IMG/VR virus record: IMGVR_UViG_3300008117_000540
Coordinates: 1 to 37,870 of that record
Strand: one strand, 5' to 3'
DNA: 37,870 bases
Origin: a virus
The stretch's first letter is position 1. Every line of letters begins with the position of its first letter. The notes under the pieces were generated by a model. That model did no database searches and was not told where the DNA came from. It was given only the letters and a program-made list of their open reading frames with translations. This document shows positions 13,032-20,109 of the stretch, piece by piece. Made by a program: the position numbers and the translations under genes.

Positions 13032-15004
13032 TACTTTGCCTCACCCCACCTCTGCACGGTCGTGATGTCCGCTAATAACGGAACATCAAGAAGTTGAATA
13101 CCTTCCATAGCCTCTCTGATAGCCGCGGCTGTCTCTTCAGCAAGACTGGCTGGGGTTAAAGTAACCAACTCATCATGTACGGTAAGTAGGATGCTTGATT
13201 CCTTTGGGATAAGTCTATGTGCCCTAATCATAGCAAGTTTCATGATGTCGGCAGCAGAACCCTGGATACGTGTGTTGAATGCTTGGCGCTCAGCACTACC
13301 ACGTTTAATAAAGTCCTTGGATACAATGTCTGGAATGTACCGTTTTCTACCCATTATGGTAGTAACGTACTTTTTTTGTTTAGTTGCGCCCACTACTTTT
13401 AATCTATAGGAGTTAACCGCACCAAATTTGGAGGCAAAGTCACCAAGAAGATTTCTAGCCTCTGTAACTGAACAACCTATGGAGCGAGCAATCTTGTCTG
13501 GTCCTACGCCATAAGCCATAGATAAAACTAAGACTTTACCAGCCTGACGGTTGACGCCCATGACATCTCCTACAGTGGTGTAGATGTCTTGCCCTTCAAG
13601 ATAATTTTTCATCATGGTTTTATCTTTAGACATAGACGCAATAATACGAGGCTCAATCTGTGAGTAGTCAGCGACCACTAACTTGTAGCCCTCAGGTGCG
13701 TAAAAGAGATTACGAATAGCTTTACCGTTTTCACTAGCAGATGGGTTAGGTATGTTCTGCAGATTTGGGTTACGGCTAGAAAAACGGCCAGTCTCAGCAC
13801 CGTGCTGTACAAAGTCAGCATGTATACGACCGCTTACTAACAGGCTTTCTTTATACTCTACTTTAGATTTACCACCCACTGTACGAACAACATCTCCACC
13901 AAGGTACGGAATAACATAAGTGCTAAGCAACTTATTAAGGTCAGCGTACTCCAGTAAGGCGTGGACCATTGGGTCTTTATCTCGGTATGGTTCTAAAGCC
14001 TCAGCTGATACTGAGTAGTCCATGTAGTCAAGGTCTTTGCCTTGCATTTCTTTTTCAGCACCTTTGTTAGTAAGAATCTTTGGCTTAAGACCTCGTCCTC
14101 CCTCAGACTTCTTGCTGTACAAAAGATACTGTTTCTCTTGGTTAGAGTTAATGTTAAATACTCTGCCTGCTTGCTTATAAATCTGTGCTCTAGCAGCCTC
14201 AATGTCTGCTTCTAGTTTGGTATGCAACTCAGAAAGCGCATCTGTATCTATAGGAGCACCGTGAAGTTTCATGTGGCATAAAACCTCAAGCACATCCATC
14301 TCTAGCTTCATAATGTTTTCTACGCCAGACTCTTTAATCTTATCGCGTACTACTTTCCAAAGCATAAACGTATACTTAGCATCTAAGTACGCATACTTGG
14401 CAACAACGCTAAAAGCGTGGACCTCTACTTGAGCACCCACACCCTTCTCCATCATGTATCCAAGCTCGCGCTCTAAGCAATCATCAAGACCGCACTTGTT
14501 TTTATTGCGGTTGTCATAAATAAACGAGCCCACCATTGTGTCAAAGTATGGACCTACTGGAATTGTTTTATCAAAGTACTTTGCTACAGAACAAAGGTCG
14601 AATACTAGGTTGTGACCAATCTTTAACTTGTCACTAAAAAATAAAGGTTTTAACTCAGCAAAGACTTCTGCTGGCGATAGTTGTTCAGGAGCAGATTCGA
14701 AAGTCCTAGTAGCTTTGCGCTTGTCCCTAGAGTAATCGCTTTCGCGGGCTTGTAAACCAGCCAATACACGCTTCTCCCCCTGTCCTGTAAGTGGGAAGCT
14801 TTCTGATACAAATTCACCATGAGGATGGCCCATCGGTATAACATCCCCACGACCATAAGTCGCAAGGCTAAGCCATAGTACTTGATTAACAACAGGTACT
14901 CCTCTTCTATCGCCGACCGTTTCTACGTCAAATGCAAATGCTTCTTGTGCAAGGTAATAATCAACAAGTTCTTTTAGCTGTTCTTTTGTAGTAATGATAT
15001 TCAA
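13031..15004 (-). CDS. polA: Family A DNA polymerase with 3'-5' exonuclease
   Basis: Protein of 657 aa, lacking the 5' nuclease domain as is normal in phages. Exonuclease motifs: D26-x-E28, N132-x3-D136, Y204-x3-D208. Polymerase motifs: A with D446 (VVADYSQIE), B with R486, K490, Y498-G499, and C with H610-D611-E612. Proofreading and synthesis should both be active. The position of E. coli Phe762 (third residue of the R-x3-K-x3-F-x3-Y helix) is Leu494. It starts with TTG; GAGG about 8 nt upstream supports this weak start. A 12-bp hairpin separates it from the ssDNA-binding-like gene. It replicates the phage genome with the helicase and primase further upstream. Confidence 0.95.
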   Translation of the reverse strand: MNIITTKEQLKELVDYYLAQEAFAFDVETVGDRRGVPVVNQVLWLSLATYGRGDVIPMGHPHGEFVSESFPLTGQGEKRVLAGLQARESDYSRDKRKATRTFESAPEQLSPAEVFAELKPLFFSDKLKIGHNLVFDLCSVAKYFDKTIPVGPYFDTMVGSFIYDNRNKNKCGLDDCLERELGYMMEKGVGAQVEVHAFSVVAKYAYLDAKYTFMLWKVVRDKIKESGVENIMKLEMDVLEVLCHMKLHGAPIDTDALSELHTKLEADIEAARAQIYKQAGRVFNINSNQEKQYLLYSKKSEGGRGLKPKILTNKGAEKEMQGKDLDYMDYSVSAEALEPYRDKDPMVHALLEYADLNKLLSTYVIPYLGGDVVRTVGGKSKVEYKESLLVSGRIHADFVQHGAETGRFSSRNPNLQNIPNPSASENGKAIRNLFYAPEGYKLVVADYSQIEPRIIASMSKDKTMMKNYLEGQDIYTTVGDVMGVNRQAGKVLVLSMAYGVGPDKIARSIGCSVTEARNLLGDFASKFGAVNSYRLKVVGATKQKKYVTTIMGRKRYIPDIVSKDFIKRGSAERQAFNTRIQGSAADIMKLAMIRAHRLIPKESSILLTVHDELVTLTPASLAEETAAAIREAMEGIQLLDVPLLADITTVQRWGEAK

Positions 15005-15027
15005 ATGATTGCCTCGATTGATAGGTG

Positions 15028-15073
15028 TCTGAGGGCCAGCGACGAAAGGGGATTAAGTTTACTGGCCCTCAGA
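15028..15073 (-). promoter_or_regulatory. Long hairpin between ssDNA-binding-like gene and polA
   Basis: Arms TCTGAGGGCCAG (15028-15039) and CTGGCCCTCAGA (15062-15073) pair over 12 bp with a 22-nt loop. On the minus strand it starts 11 bp after the stop codon at 15084 and ends about 24 bp before the TTG of polA. There is no U tail (it continues CACCTATC), so it is more likely an RNA-stability or attenuation element setting the ratio of the two products than a simple terminator. Confidence 0.5.
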
Positions 15074-15083
15074 ACTCTAGTGG

Positions 15084-15746
15084 TTATAGAAGGGAGTTTG
15101 CAATCTCTTCTAGTTCAGCCCATGTGTGTTCTTTGATTACAGAGCGTTCAAATGGCTTGATTGTTGCCACGCCTTCTTCCGCCATCTTTTCATCAATACC
15201 CCAATCTTCCATGAGGTCACGAGGCTTTACTGCGTTGAGGTGATACACAGTCTGTTGCATTTTGCCTGTACGGCTAATAGCCCAGTAGTTCTTTGTCAGA
15301 GGTCCTTGTGGAGAAAACTCTGCTGCGTACAATGTCTTGTACAAACGTGGGCTTGCAATAAGCATTTGGCGAACAACGCCTGAAGGAGTAACCACTGCAA
15401 TAGTGAATGCTCTTTTATCTTCTGGCTTGCTACCTAGCTTTGTGCATAGTGGGTCGTTGGGTCCAAGTGAAACATACGAACGCTTACCAACAGTTTTTTG
15501 CTGTAGGAAATGCTGTTTGTAGATTGCGAATGGACCATTTTGGTCAATGAACTTGACGATTGTGAACTCACCATCAACAAATTTAAATTCTGTTGGGTAG
15601 TCACCTGTGGCTGTAGTTAGCTTTTCTGCTGCATCCCAGCCTGATTGAACAGCATTTGTAGTTGCTGCTACTGGTCGTTCTTCGATGGTTGCGGTGTCGA
15701 ACTCATCGTTTTGTGGAAGATATTCTTCCGTGCGGTTTACTGCCAT
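15084..15746 (-). CDS. Putative single-stranded DNA-binding protein
   Basis: Protein of 220 aa. Residues 52-130 resemble the OB-fold core of gp32-like phage proteins: EFTIVKFID, PFAIYKQHF, GKRSYVS, then a Cys and LG, followed by strands (FTIAVV, VRQMLIA). The N-terminal 35 residues are Thr/Ala-rich. The C-terminus is acidic and helical as in many ssDNA-binding proteins. It is encoded just before the DNA polymerase. The zinc knuckle of T4 gp32 is reduced to one cysteine here. Assigned by pattern and position only; a hypothetical protein conserved in actinophage replication modules is the fallback. Confidence 0.5.
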   Translation of the reverse strand: MAVNRTEEYLPQNDEFDTATIEERPVAATTNAVQSGWDAAEKLTTATGDYPTEFKFVDGEFTIVKFIDQNGPFAIYKQHFLQQKTVGKRSYVSLGPNDPLCTKLGSKPEDKRAFTIAVVTPSGVVRQMLIASPRLYKTLYAAEFSPQGPLTKNYWAISRTGKMQQTVYHLNAVKPRDLMEDWGIDEKMAEEGVATIKPFERSVIKEHTWAELEEIANSLL

Positions 15747-15753
15747 AGTTTTT

Positions 15754-16164
15754 CTATTCCTTTGTTTCAGTTGTTTTAGAGTCTTCGACTTGGATATTCT
15801 TCCAAGCCTCAGCGATTGCGTTAGTCAATTGCTGATTAGGCCACTGTATTCGCTTCACGTGCAAAACGTTGTGGTCTTCTCCCTTTACATTCTTCTTTGT
15901 AGGAAGCCTGTATGGTGATGGCGGTAGGTAACCTGACTTTATCCATTGACGGATAGTAATCACTGGTCGTCCTAACGCTTGAGCGAGAGCGCCAATGGTA
16001 TAGAACTCCATGTCCTTACCATTAGGTAGAGTCTTAGTGTAGGACTTTGATTCCCACGTATCGTCAACTTCTACCTCGGGAGCTTTTGGTTCCCTGCGCT
16101 TTCGTTTACTGCCTGGATAGTATGTATCCAAGTCAGAAAACATCTTATCTATTTCATCTGTCAT
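15754..16164 (-). CDS. MerR-like helix-turn-helix protein, 136 aa
   Basis: Protein of 136 aa. Residues 53-90 form a MerR/excisionase-like winged HTH: YTIGALAQALGR, then VITIRQWIKSGYLPPSP, ending in the typical basic-proline turn. The first 40 residues are acidic then basic and flexible. The MerR fold binds DNA, as regulator or accessory factor. It lies between a coiled-coil protein and the ssDNA-binding-like protein in the replication module. No ribosome site is evident. Confidence 0.75.
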   Translation of the reverse strand: MTDEIDKMFSDLDTYYPGSKRKRREPKAPEVEVDDTWESKSYTKTLPNGKDMEFYTIGALAQALGRPVITIRQWIKSGYLPPSPYRLPTKKNVKGEDHNVLHVKRIQWPNQQLTNAIAEAWKNIQVEDSKTTETKE

Positions 16165-16178
16165 AGTAGCTTTAACAG

Positions 16179-16589
16179 TTATTTCCCTACGATAAACGCG
16201 TATGTAACCTTTGAGGGAAACATTGTATCAATATCCTCTTCCGTGAGATAGCCCTCATAGAAAGCGGCCATGATTGCTGCTTCATCTATCTGTGGCACCA
16301 TCTTGATGCATTTATCTTTGAGACCTTTTTTAGTTAAAATAGTTTCAGCAAGGTCCATGTCTAAATTCTTAGACACACGACGTTGCTTCATAATTGTTAG
16401 GTCGTCTTCTTCCGATGTATCGGTTGGGACAGAAAGAACGATGTGACCGCGTTCGTCGGCTGAACCATATTCATCAATCGTCTGTGTAAGACGAGACTTT
16501 AGTTCTGATTGTCTTTTAGTTAATGTTTCGACTTCATCTTTAATAGCAGAGTACTGCTTAATGTAGCCGCGTACTGAGGTGATATCCAT
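16179..16589 (-). CDS. Hypothetical coiled-coil protein, 136 aa
   Basis: Protein of 136 aa. Residues 5-45 are a long charged helix (KDEVETLTKRQSELKSR), likely coiled coil, followed by a beta-like segment (GHIVLSVP) and a helical C-terminus ending in strands (TYAFIVGK). No family recognised. I start it at the ATG at 16589 because AAAGGGGA is 5 nt upstream. A longer frame beginning at 16619 lacks a ribosome site. It may be a chromosome- or recombination-associated factor by position only. Confidence 0.65.
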   Translation of the reverse strand: MDITSVRGYIKQYSAIKDEVETLTKRQSELKSRLTQTIDEYGSADERGHIVLSVPTDTSEEDDLTIMKQRRVSKNLDMDLAETILTKKGLKDKCIKMVPQIDEAAIMAAFYEGYLTEEDIDTMFPSKVTYAFIVGK

Positions 16590-16645
16590 AAATCCCCTTT
16601 GGTTGTTGTTTACATACACAACCTATTACAGGGTTTGGATACTTG

Positions 16646-16801
16646 TCAACCTATCTTTTTACGAGCTTCTGCTGCTGTATAACTGCGGAACCCAGTCTTG
16701 CGTGGGTTCATAGACCCAGGCTTCTTAAAACCACTGCCCTTAGGCATGGTCTCTTGACGCCACTTCAAAGCAGCGGCAACCTTATCGTGGTGTTTTCCCA
16801 T
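16646..16801 (-). CDS. Small basic protein, 51 aa
   Basis: An open frame from ATG (16801) to TGA (16646) encodes 51 aa beginning MGKHHDKVAAALKWRQE. It is rich in Lys, Arg and Gly, with a Pro/Gly hinge in the middle and a helical end (TAAEARKK). It lies 4 bp after the ribbon-helix-helix gene in the same direction. No family recognised; a nucleic-acid-binding peptide is possible. The ribosome site is weak (AGAAGA). Confidence 0.55.
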   Translation of the reverse strand: MGKHHDKVAAALKWRQETMPKGSGFKKPGSMNPRKTGFRSYTAAEARKKIG

Positions 16802-16805
16802 TTGA

Positions 16806-16952
16806 TTAGTCTTCTTTAATATAGTTTTCTAAGGCTTCAATAATAATACTGGTTACAGTAACCTTCTCAGCTGCAGCTTTCTTTTGGACAGCGGTCCATA
16901 GCTGGTCTGACACGCGGATAGTACGCGTTGGGGTCTTAGGTGCGTTAGGCAT
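16806..16952 (-). CDS. Ribbon-helix-helix regulator, 48 aa
   Basis: An open frame from ATG (16952) to TAA (16806) encodes 48 aa. Residues 9-16 (TRTIRVSD) are the DNA-contacting ribbon strand. Two helices follow, LWTAVQKKAAAE and VTSIIIEALENYI, matching the CopG/Arc fold, which dimerises and binds palindromes. A perfect 8-bp inverted repeat 17 bp upstream (16969-16987) may be its own operator. No toxin gene sits next to it; the next gene is a 51-aa basic protein. A TACACT hexamer 6 nt before the ATG suggests a leaderless mRNA. Confidence 0.75.
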   Translation of the reverse strand: MPNAPKTPTRTIRVSDQLWTAVQKKAAAEKVTVTSIIIEALENYIKED

Positions 16953-16958
16953 CCTATA

Positions 16959-16964
16959 AGTGTA
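16959..16964 (-). promoter_or_regulatory. Candidate leaderless promoter -10 (TACACT)
   Basis: TACACT on the minus strand is followed by six bases and the ATG at 16952. It fits the actinobacterial TANNNT -10 and the leaderless spacing seen at two other genes here. Its -35 zone contains the inverted repeat 16969-16987, so a bound repressor would block it. Confidence 0.35.
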
Positions 16965-16968
16965 CCCG

Positions 16969-16987
16969 CCCAACAATAATTGTTGGG
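16969..16987. promoter_or_regulatory. Perfect inverted repeat CCCAACAA-N3-TTGTTGGG
   Basis: Eight-base arms around TAA, between the tRNA-Gln 3' end and the ribbon-helix-helix gene. The tail on either strand is not U-rich, so a terminator is less likely than an operator. It overlaps the likely -35 zone of the TACACT promoter. It could also act as a 3' processing hairpin for the tRNA. Confidence 0.5.
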
Positions 16988-16994
16988 TGTAAAG

Positions 16995-17068
16995 CTGGCA
17001 GACTAGGGGTCGAACCTAGACGTCTCCTGGTTCAGAGCCAGGCGTGTTGCCAATTACACCATCTGCCA
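16995..17068 (-). tRNA. tRNA-Gln (CTG anticodon)
   Basis: Minus-strand cloverleaf: acceptor TGGCAGA/TCTGCCA with discriminator G, D stem GTGT/ACAC, anticodon stem CCTGG/CCAGG around loop CTCTGAA (anticodon CTG, reads CAG), T stem CTAGG/CCTAG with TTCGACC. The variable loop is 6 nt, slightly long. No CCA is encoded. The first 53 bases of the tRNA are also the 3' end of the adenosyltransferase gene, including its TAG stop. The U1-A72 pair agrees with a glutamine tRNA. Confidence 0.92.
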
Positions 17069-17603
17069 ATAGTTTTACTGCTGGTTCCCACAGTATATCG
17101 TCCCCGTGATTCATGTATCTAGCTAGGACAAATAGCAGGTCTGAAAGCCTATTAAGGTACTTGGCTATGAGGGGGTTGGTCTCCCGCTGTTTTACGGCAT
17201 CCCACACGTCCCTCTCGGCTCTTCGTACTATTGTTCTAGAAAGATGTAGGTAGGACGAAGCCTGGGTGCCTGAAGGTAAAACAAATGACTCTAAAGGTTT
17301 TAGCTGAGAGTTATAAAAATCTATAGTGGTTTCAAGATAAGTAATATGTGCTTCAGTTACAGAAGCTTTTGGATACGCTAGGTCAGCACCTAAATCAAAT
17401 AAATCATTCTGTACATTTTTTAATACTTTATGTACATCTTTGTTTTCTACATAACACATAGCAACACCAATAGAAGAGTTAGCTTCGTCTACTGTGCCAA
17501 TTGCATCAAAGATAATATCTTCTTTGGGATGGCGGCCATCGCCCATAAGTGCGGCCGTGCCTGTATCACCAGTCTTGGTATATATCCTGTTTAGTCTAAC
17601 CAC
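17016..17603 (-). CDS. PduO-type ATP:cob(I)alamin adenosyltransferase
   Basis: Protein of 195 aa. The N-terminal ATP motif RIYTKTGDTGTAAL (6-19) with GDGRHPK, the helix FVLPSGTQASSYLHLSR (107-123), RRAERDVW (127-134) and YLNRLSDLLFVLAR (149-162) are diagnostic of PduO-family enzymes. These make adenosylcobalamin, the cofactor of class II ribonucleotide reductase and of mutases. Residues 179-195 and the stop lie inside tRNA-Gln; they follow the conserved domain, which explains why the overlap is tolerated. The GTG start is 2 bp after tRNA-Gly, leaving no room for a ribosome site outside the tRNA. The family consensus begins at this residue, so the start holds. Auxiliary metabolic gene. Confidence 0.92.
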   Translation of the reverse strand: MVRLNRIYTKTGDTGTAALMGDGRHPKEDIIFDAIGTVDEANSSIGVAMCYVENKDVHKVLKNVQNDLFDLGADLAYPKASVTEAHITYLETTIDFYNSQLKPLESFVLPSGTQASSYLHLSRTIVRRAERDVWDAVKQRETNPLIAKYLNRLSDLLFVLARYMNHGDDILWEPAVKLLADGVIGNTPGSEPGDV

Positions 17604-17604
17604 G

Positions 17605-17677
17605 AGCGGATGACGGGGGTCGAACCCGCGACCTGAACCTTGGCAAGGTTCCGCGCTACCAACTGCGCTACATCCGC
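17605..17677 (-). tRNA. tRNA-Gly (GCC anticodon)
   Basis: Minus-strand cloverleaf: acceptor GCGGATG/CATCCGC with discriminator T, D stem GCGC/GCGC, anticodon stem GAACC/GGTTC around loop TTGCCAA (anticodon GCC, reads GGC), T stem GCGGG/CCCGT with TTCGACC. All stems pair apart from one G-U. No encoded CCA. The adenosyltransferase GTG begins one base after its discriminator. Confidence 0.95.
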
Positions 17678-17681
17678 AAAG

Positions 17682-17754
17682 CTGTCTAGCCTGGGCTCGA
17701 ACCAGGGACCTGGCGATTAACAGTCGCCTGCTCTGCCAACTGAGCTACTAGACA
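17682..17754 (-). tRNA. tRNA-Asn (GTT anticodon)
   Basis: Minus-strand cloverleaf: acceptor TGTCTAG/CTAGACA with discriminator G, D stem GCTC/GAGC, anticodon stem GGCGA/TCGCC around loop CTGTTAA (anticodon GTT, reads AAC), T stem CCTGG/CCAGG with TTCGAGC. No encoded CCA. Its first seven bases contain the end and TAG stop of the SNF2-helicase gene. Four bases separate it from tRNA-Gly. Confidence 0.95.
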
Positions 17755-19337
17755 ATTGCTGCTTGTAAAAACTGTCTTAAACTTCCAACGCTTAACGGCA
17801 TGTTACCGTTATTGTCAAACCCCTCTCCATCAATTACCGCGCTTGCTACCGCGCTCTTTTGTTGCAAAGCTTCGTGTTGTCTTTCTTCTATAGAACCAGA
17901 AACGATAATGTCTTGAATAACTATTGTTGGCCAGGTAGATGACGCTCTTTGTATGCGGCCATTCCTTTGCGTTGCGCTGCCTGAAGACCAAGGGAGGTCG
18001 TAATTGATAAGCATATTAGCAGCAGGAAGGTCCACACCGTAACCCCCAGCGTCAGAACTAACCAGTACGCGTACAGCGGGATTAGTATTGAAGTCAGTTT
18101 TGTTAAGTTCTTTAGTACGAGCATCTAGTTTACCTGAGTACTTTCTGCACATGTCTTCGCCGAGTGCTGCGACTATCTTATCAAGCATGTCAACATAGGT
18201 AGCAAAAATAACCACCTTGTTGTTGTCATCTTGCTCTAGGTGGTCCTTTACATATTGAATTAAGTAATCTAATTTTGGAGAACTAGTAATCTCATCTAGA
18301 AAACCGTTATCGACAAGCTCAGCTATGTATGCTGAACCCTCGCCTCCCATCATTCTAAATTTAGCAGCGCTAGCCTTTAACAAGTCTGGGTGAGAGCACA
18401 GCATCTTAAGAGCGCCAATCTTAGACATAATCTTGCCACGCATCTCATCCTCTGGACCACCGCGTCTAGACTCCATGCCGTAGTGAGCCATAATATTAAA
18501 GTTACTGCCAAACAAATCTTGAGCTTCATCTAAATCTGACAACAAATCTTCAACTATACGTCTGTATAACTTAGAAGACTTTCGGTCAAAGAATATATTT
18601 ATTGGGTCTTTATGGATTGTGTCTGGAAGATAAGGAGCGACGTCTTCATCTTTCTGTGCTTTACGAACAGATGCTTCTTTCATCTTTTCGTGAAGAGTTT
18701 TTAAATTACGGTAGTACTGTGGTGCGCCCCAAGAGTTTCTTACGATAAAAGCGGCGTCAAAGATGTCAAACCTACCAAGTACGTTGGAGTCAACGAATTG
18801 CATAATGCTATACAACTCTTCTGGCTTGCCATTCTCAATAGGAGTACCTGTGAGTGCAAAACGGTACGGGGCGTTGACAAGCTTCTTGACTGCTCTTGAG
18901 CGTTTGGACTTAAAAGATTTGATTGCTGTGGCTTCGTCAAGGACGACAAATCCTCTTGGTAGCTCCTTGATATAGTCCCAGTCGTTAACAATCTGCTCGT
19001 AGTTAAGAATGATGTAATCAATCCCTGTGTTACGCCAGTCTTGGGCTTGAGCATATTGCTCTGCTCTTTTCTTCGGCGTTCCATCCACAACCAAAGCTCG
19101 TGAAGTTCCATCAGTAAATTTCTCTATCTGTCCAGCCCATTGGTATTTTAGGGAAGACAGGCAAATTATAAGGCCTGGCTCAGTTACTTTGTTCTCATCC
19201 ATCAAACGTTCTATGGCTGCAATAGTAATAACTGTTTTTCCTAACCCAAGGTCGTAGGCAACCAACATGCGTTTACGAAGGCACATCTTGTCAACTGCCT
19301 CAGGTTGATAGGGAAGAAGGGAGCCAGTGAATGTCAC
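17748..19337 (-). CDS. SNF2-type superfamily 2 helicase/ATPase
   Basis: Protein of 529 aa with a full SF2 motif set: Walker A DLGLGKT (29-35), DEAT (134-137), LTGTP (162-166), a C-terminal RecA domain with GGYGVDLPAA, and motif VI QRNGRIQR. The order and wording fit SNF2-family translocases, which move on duplex DNA and remodel protein-DNA complexes. Phage members may assist replication, recombination or transcription. The start is GTG overlapping the upstream TGA (GTGA). The TAG stop lies inside tRNA-Asn (7-bp overlap). It is cotranscribed with three tRNAs and the adenosyltransferase. Confidence 0.92.
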   Translation of the reverse strand: MTFTGSLLPYQPEAVDKMCLRKRMLVAYDLGLGKTVITIAAIERLMDENKVTEPGLIICLSSLKYQWAGQIEKFTDGTSRALVVDGTPKKRAEQYAQAQDWRNTGIDYIILNYEQIVNDWDYIKELPRGFVVLDEATAIKSFKSKRSRAVKKLVNAPYRFALTGTPIENGKPEELYSIMQFVDSNVLGRFDIFDAAFIVRNSWGAPQYYRNLKTLHEKMKEASVRKAQKDEDVAPYLPDTIHKDPINIFFDRKSSKLYRRIVEDLLSDLDEAQDLFGSNFNIMAHYGMESRRGGPEDEMRGKIMSKIGALKMLCSHPDLLKASAAKFRMMGGEGSAYIAELVDNGFLDEITSSPKLDYLIQYVKDHLEQDDNNKVVIFATYVDMLDKIVAALGEDMCRKYSGKLDARTKELNKTDFNTNPAVRVLVSSDAGGYGVDLPAANMLINYDLPWSSGSATQRNGRIQRASSTWPTIVIQDIIVSGSIEERQHEALQQKSAVASAVIDGEGFDNNGNMPLSVGSLRQFLQAAIV

Positions 19338-19567
19338 AGAGGTATCTCGTTAACTTTATCTTTAGACCAATGTACGTAAGACCTTATATAAACAATAGCG
19401 TAGGCAAGGGCGGAAAATATGAATCCGTACTGGTCCGTAATCAAAGCGTAAGTAATCCACAAACCCTCATTAAACAATAGGACTAGCCATCCCCAAATAG
19501 TCTTACGACCTACAAAGTAGATGCCAGCAACCCCAATGATTGCTAATACCCATGACCAATACTGCAT
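19334..19567 (-). CDS. Small membrane protein, 77 aa
   Basis: Protein of 77 aa with three hydrophobic segments at about 3-20, 24-42 and 48-65, several Trp and Tyr at the membrane borders, and a charged C-terminus (HWSKDKVNE) probably in the cytoplasm. It resembles one half of PnuC-type transporters in its W and Y spacing, but is too short for that family. It overlaps dNMP kinase (TAATG) and the helicase (GTGA). A role in nucleotide or vitamin uptake is a guess; a holin-like protein is the alternative. Confidence 0.65.
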   Translation of the reverse strand: MQYWSWVLAIIGVAGIYFVGRKTIWGWLVLLFNEGLWITYALITDQYGFIFSALAYAIVYIRSYVHWSKDKVNEIPL

Positions 19568-20109
19568 TAAACGTACGCTCTCATGCGAGTGTTTACCAAC
19601 ACCTTTAAATCTTCTAAAGTCCCAGCATTATAAAAAATCTGGTCTGCTTTGTAATCTGCCATTTCAGACTCAGAGACGTGCTCGTTTACTGGGCCAAACC
19701 CAGGACGTTTGACTCTCCATATCTGTGCATCGTCGTATTTTTTAATAGCATTTGCTTCATTAAGAAACCTAACATCTGTAATAACAACGTTTTCTGTAAA
19801 GTGCACGTTTCTTAAAGCCTGTGCTACCCAAAACTGTTCACCAAATACTTCACGTGCAGCAATGCCCACGTTCTGCAATAGACGGCGTACCCCGCCGTAT
19901 TGCTTAGCCTCGTCCCAACCTACTCGGTCTACTAGCTGTCTTAATATTGTTTCTTCATTAGCTACATGACCTACTACAGGATTCATGGCATAACAGAACT
20001 CACGTATAGGGTCTGCAAAGGCTATGCGTTTAAATGCATATTTTTCAACAAGGATGTTTGCAAGAGTGTCCTTGCCTGACTGTGCGTAACCAGTGAGTCC
20101 AATAATCAT
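19567..20109 (-). CDS. Deoxynucleoside monophosphate kinase
   Basis: Protein of 180 aa. The P-loop GYAQSGKDT is at residues 7-15, right after the first strand MIIGLT. AFADPIREF, REVFGEQFW and ITDVRFLNEA follow the phage dNMP kinase (T4 gp1-like) pattern. It phosphorylates dNMPs from host DNA breakdown or de novo synthesis to feed DNA replication. A longer frame from TTG at 20160 exists, but the ATG at 20109 begins exactly at the fold and gives a 4-bp ATGA overlap with the HAD gene, so I use it. Confidence 0.88.
   Translation of the reverse strand: MIIGLTGYAQSGKDTLANILVEKYAFKRIAFADPIREFCYAMNPVVGHVANEETILRQLVDRVGWDEAKQYGGVRRLLQNVGIAAREVFGEQFWVAQALRNVHFTENVVITDVRFLNEANAIKKYDDAQIWRVKRPGFGPVNEHVSESEMADYKADQIFYNAGTLEDLKVLVNTRMRAYV

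Noticed and set aside
16806-16952. Toxin-antitoxin pair with the 51-aa neighbour
   Set aside because: The RHH fold is clear, but the neighbour shows no toxin motif; no support beyond adjacency.
16969-16987. Terminator after tRNA-Gln
   Set aside because: The stem has no U-rich tail on either strand; an operator is more likely, though tRNA processing remains possible.
19334-19567. PnuC transporter
   Set aside because: Only three membrane segments and 77 aa; the Trp/Tyr resemblance is too general.
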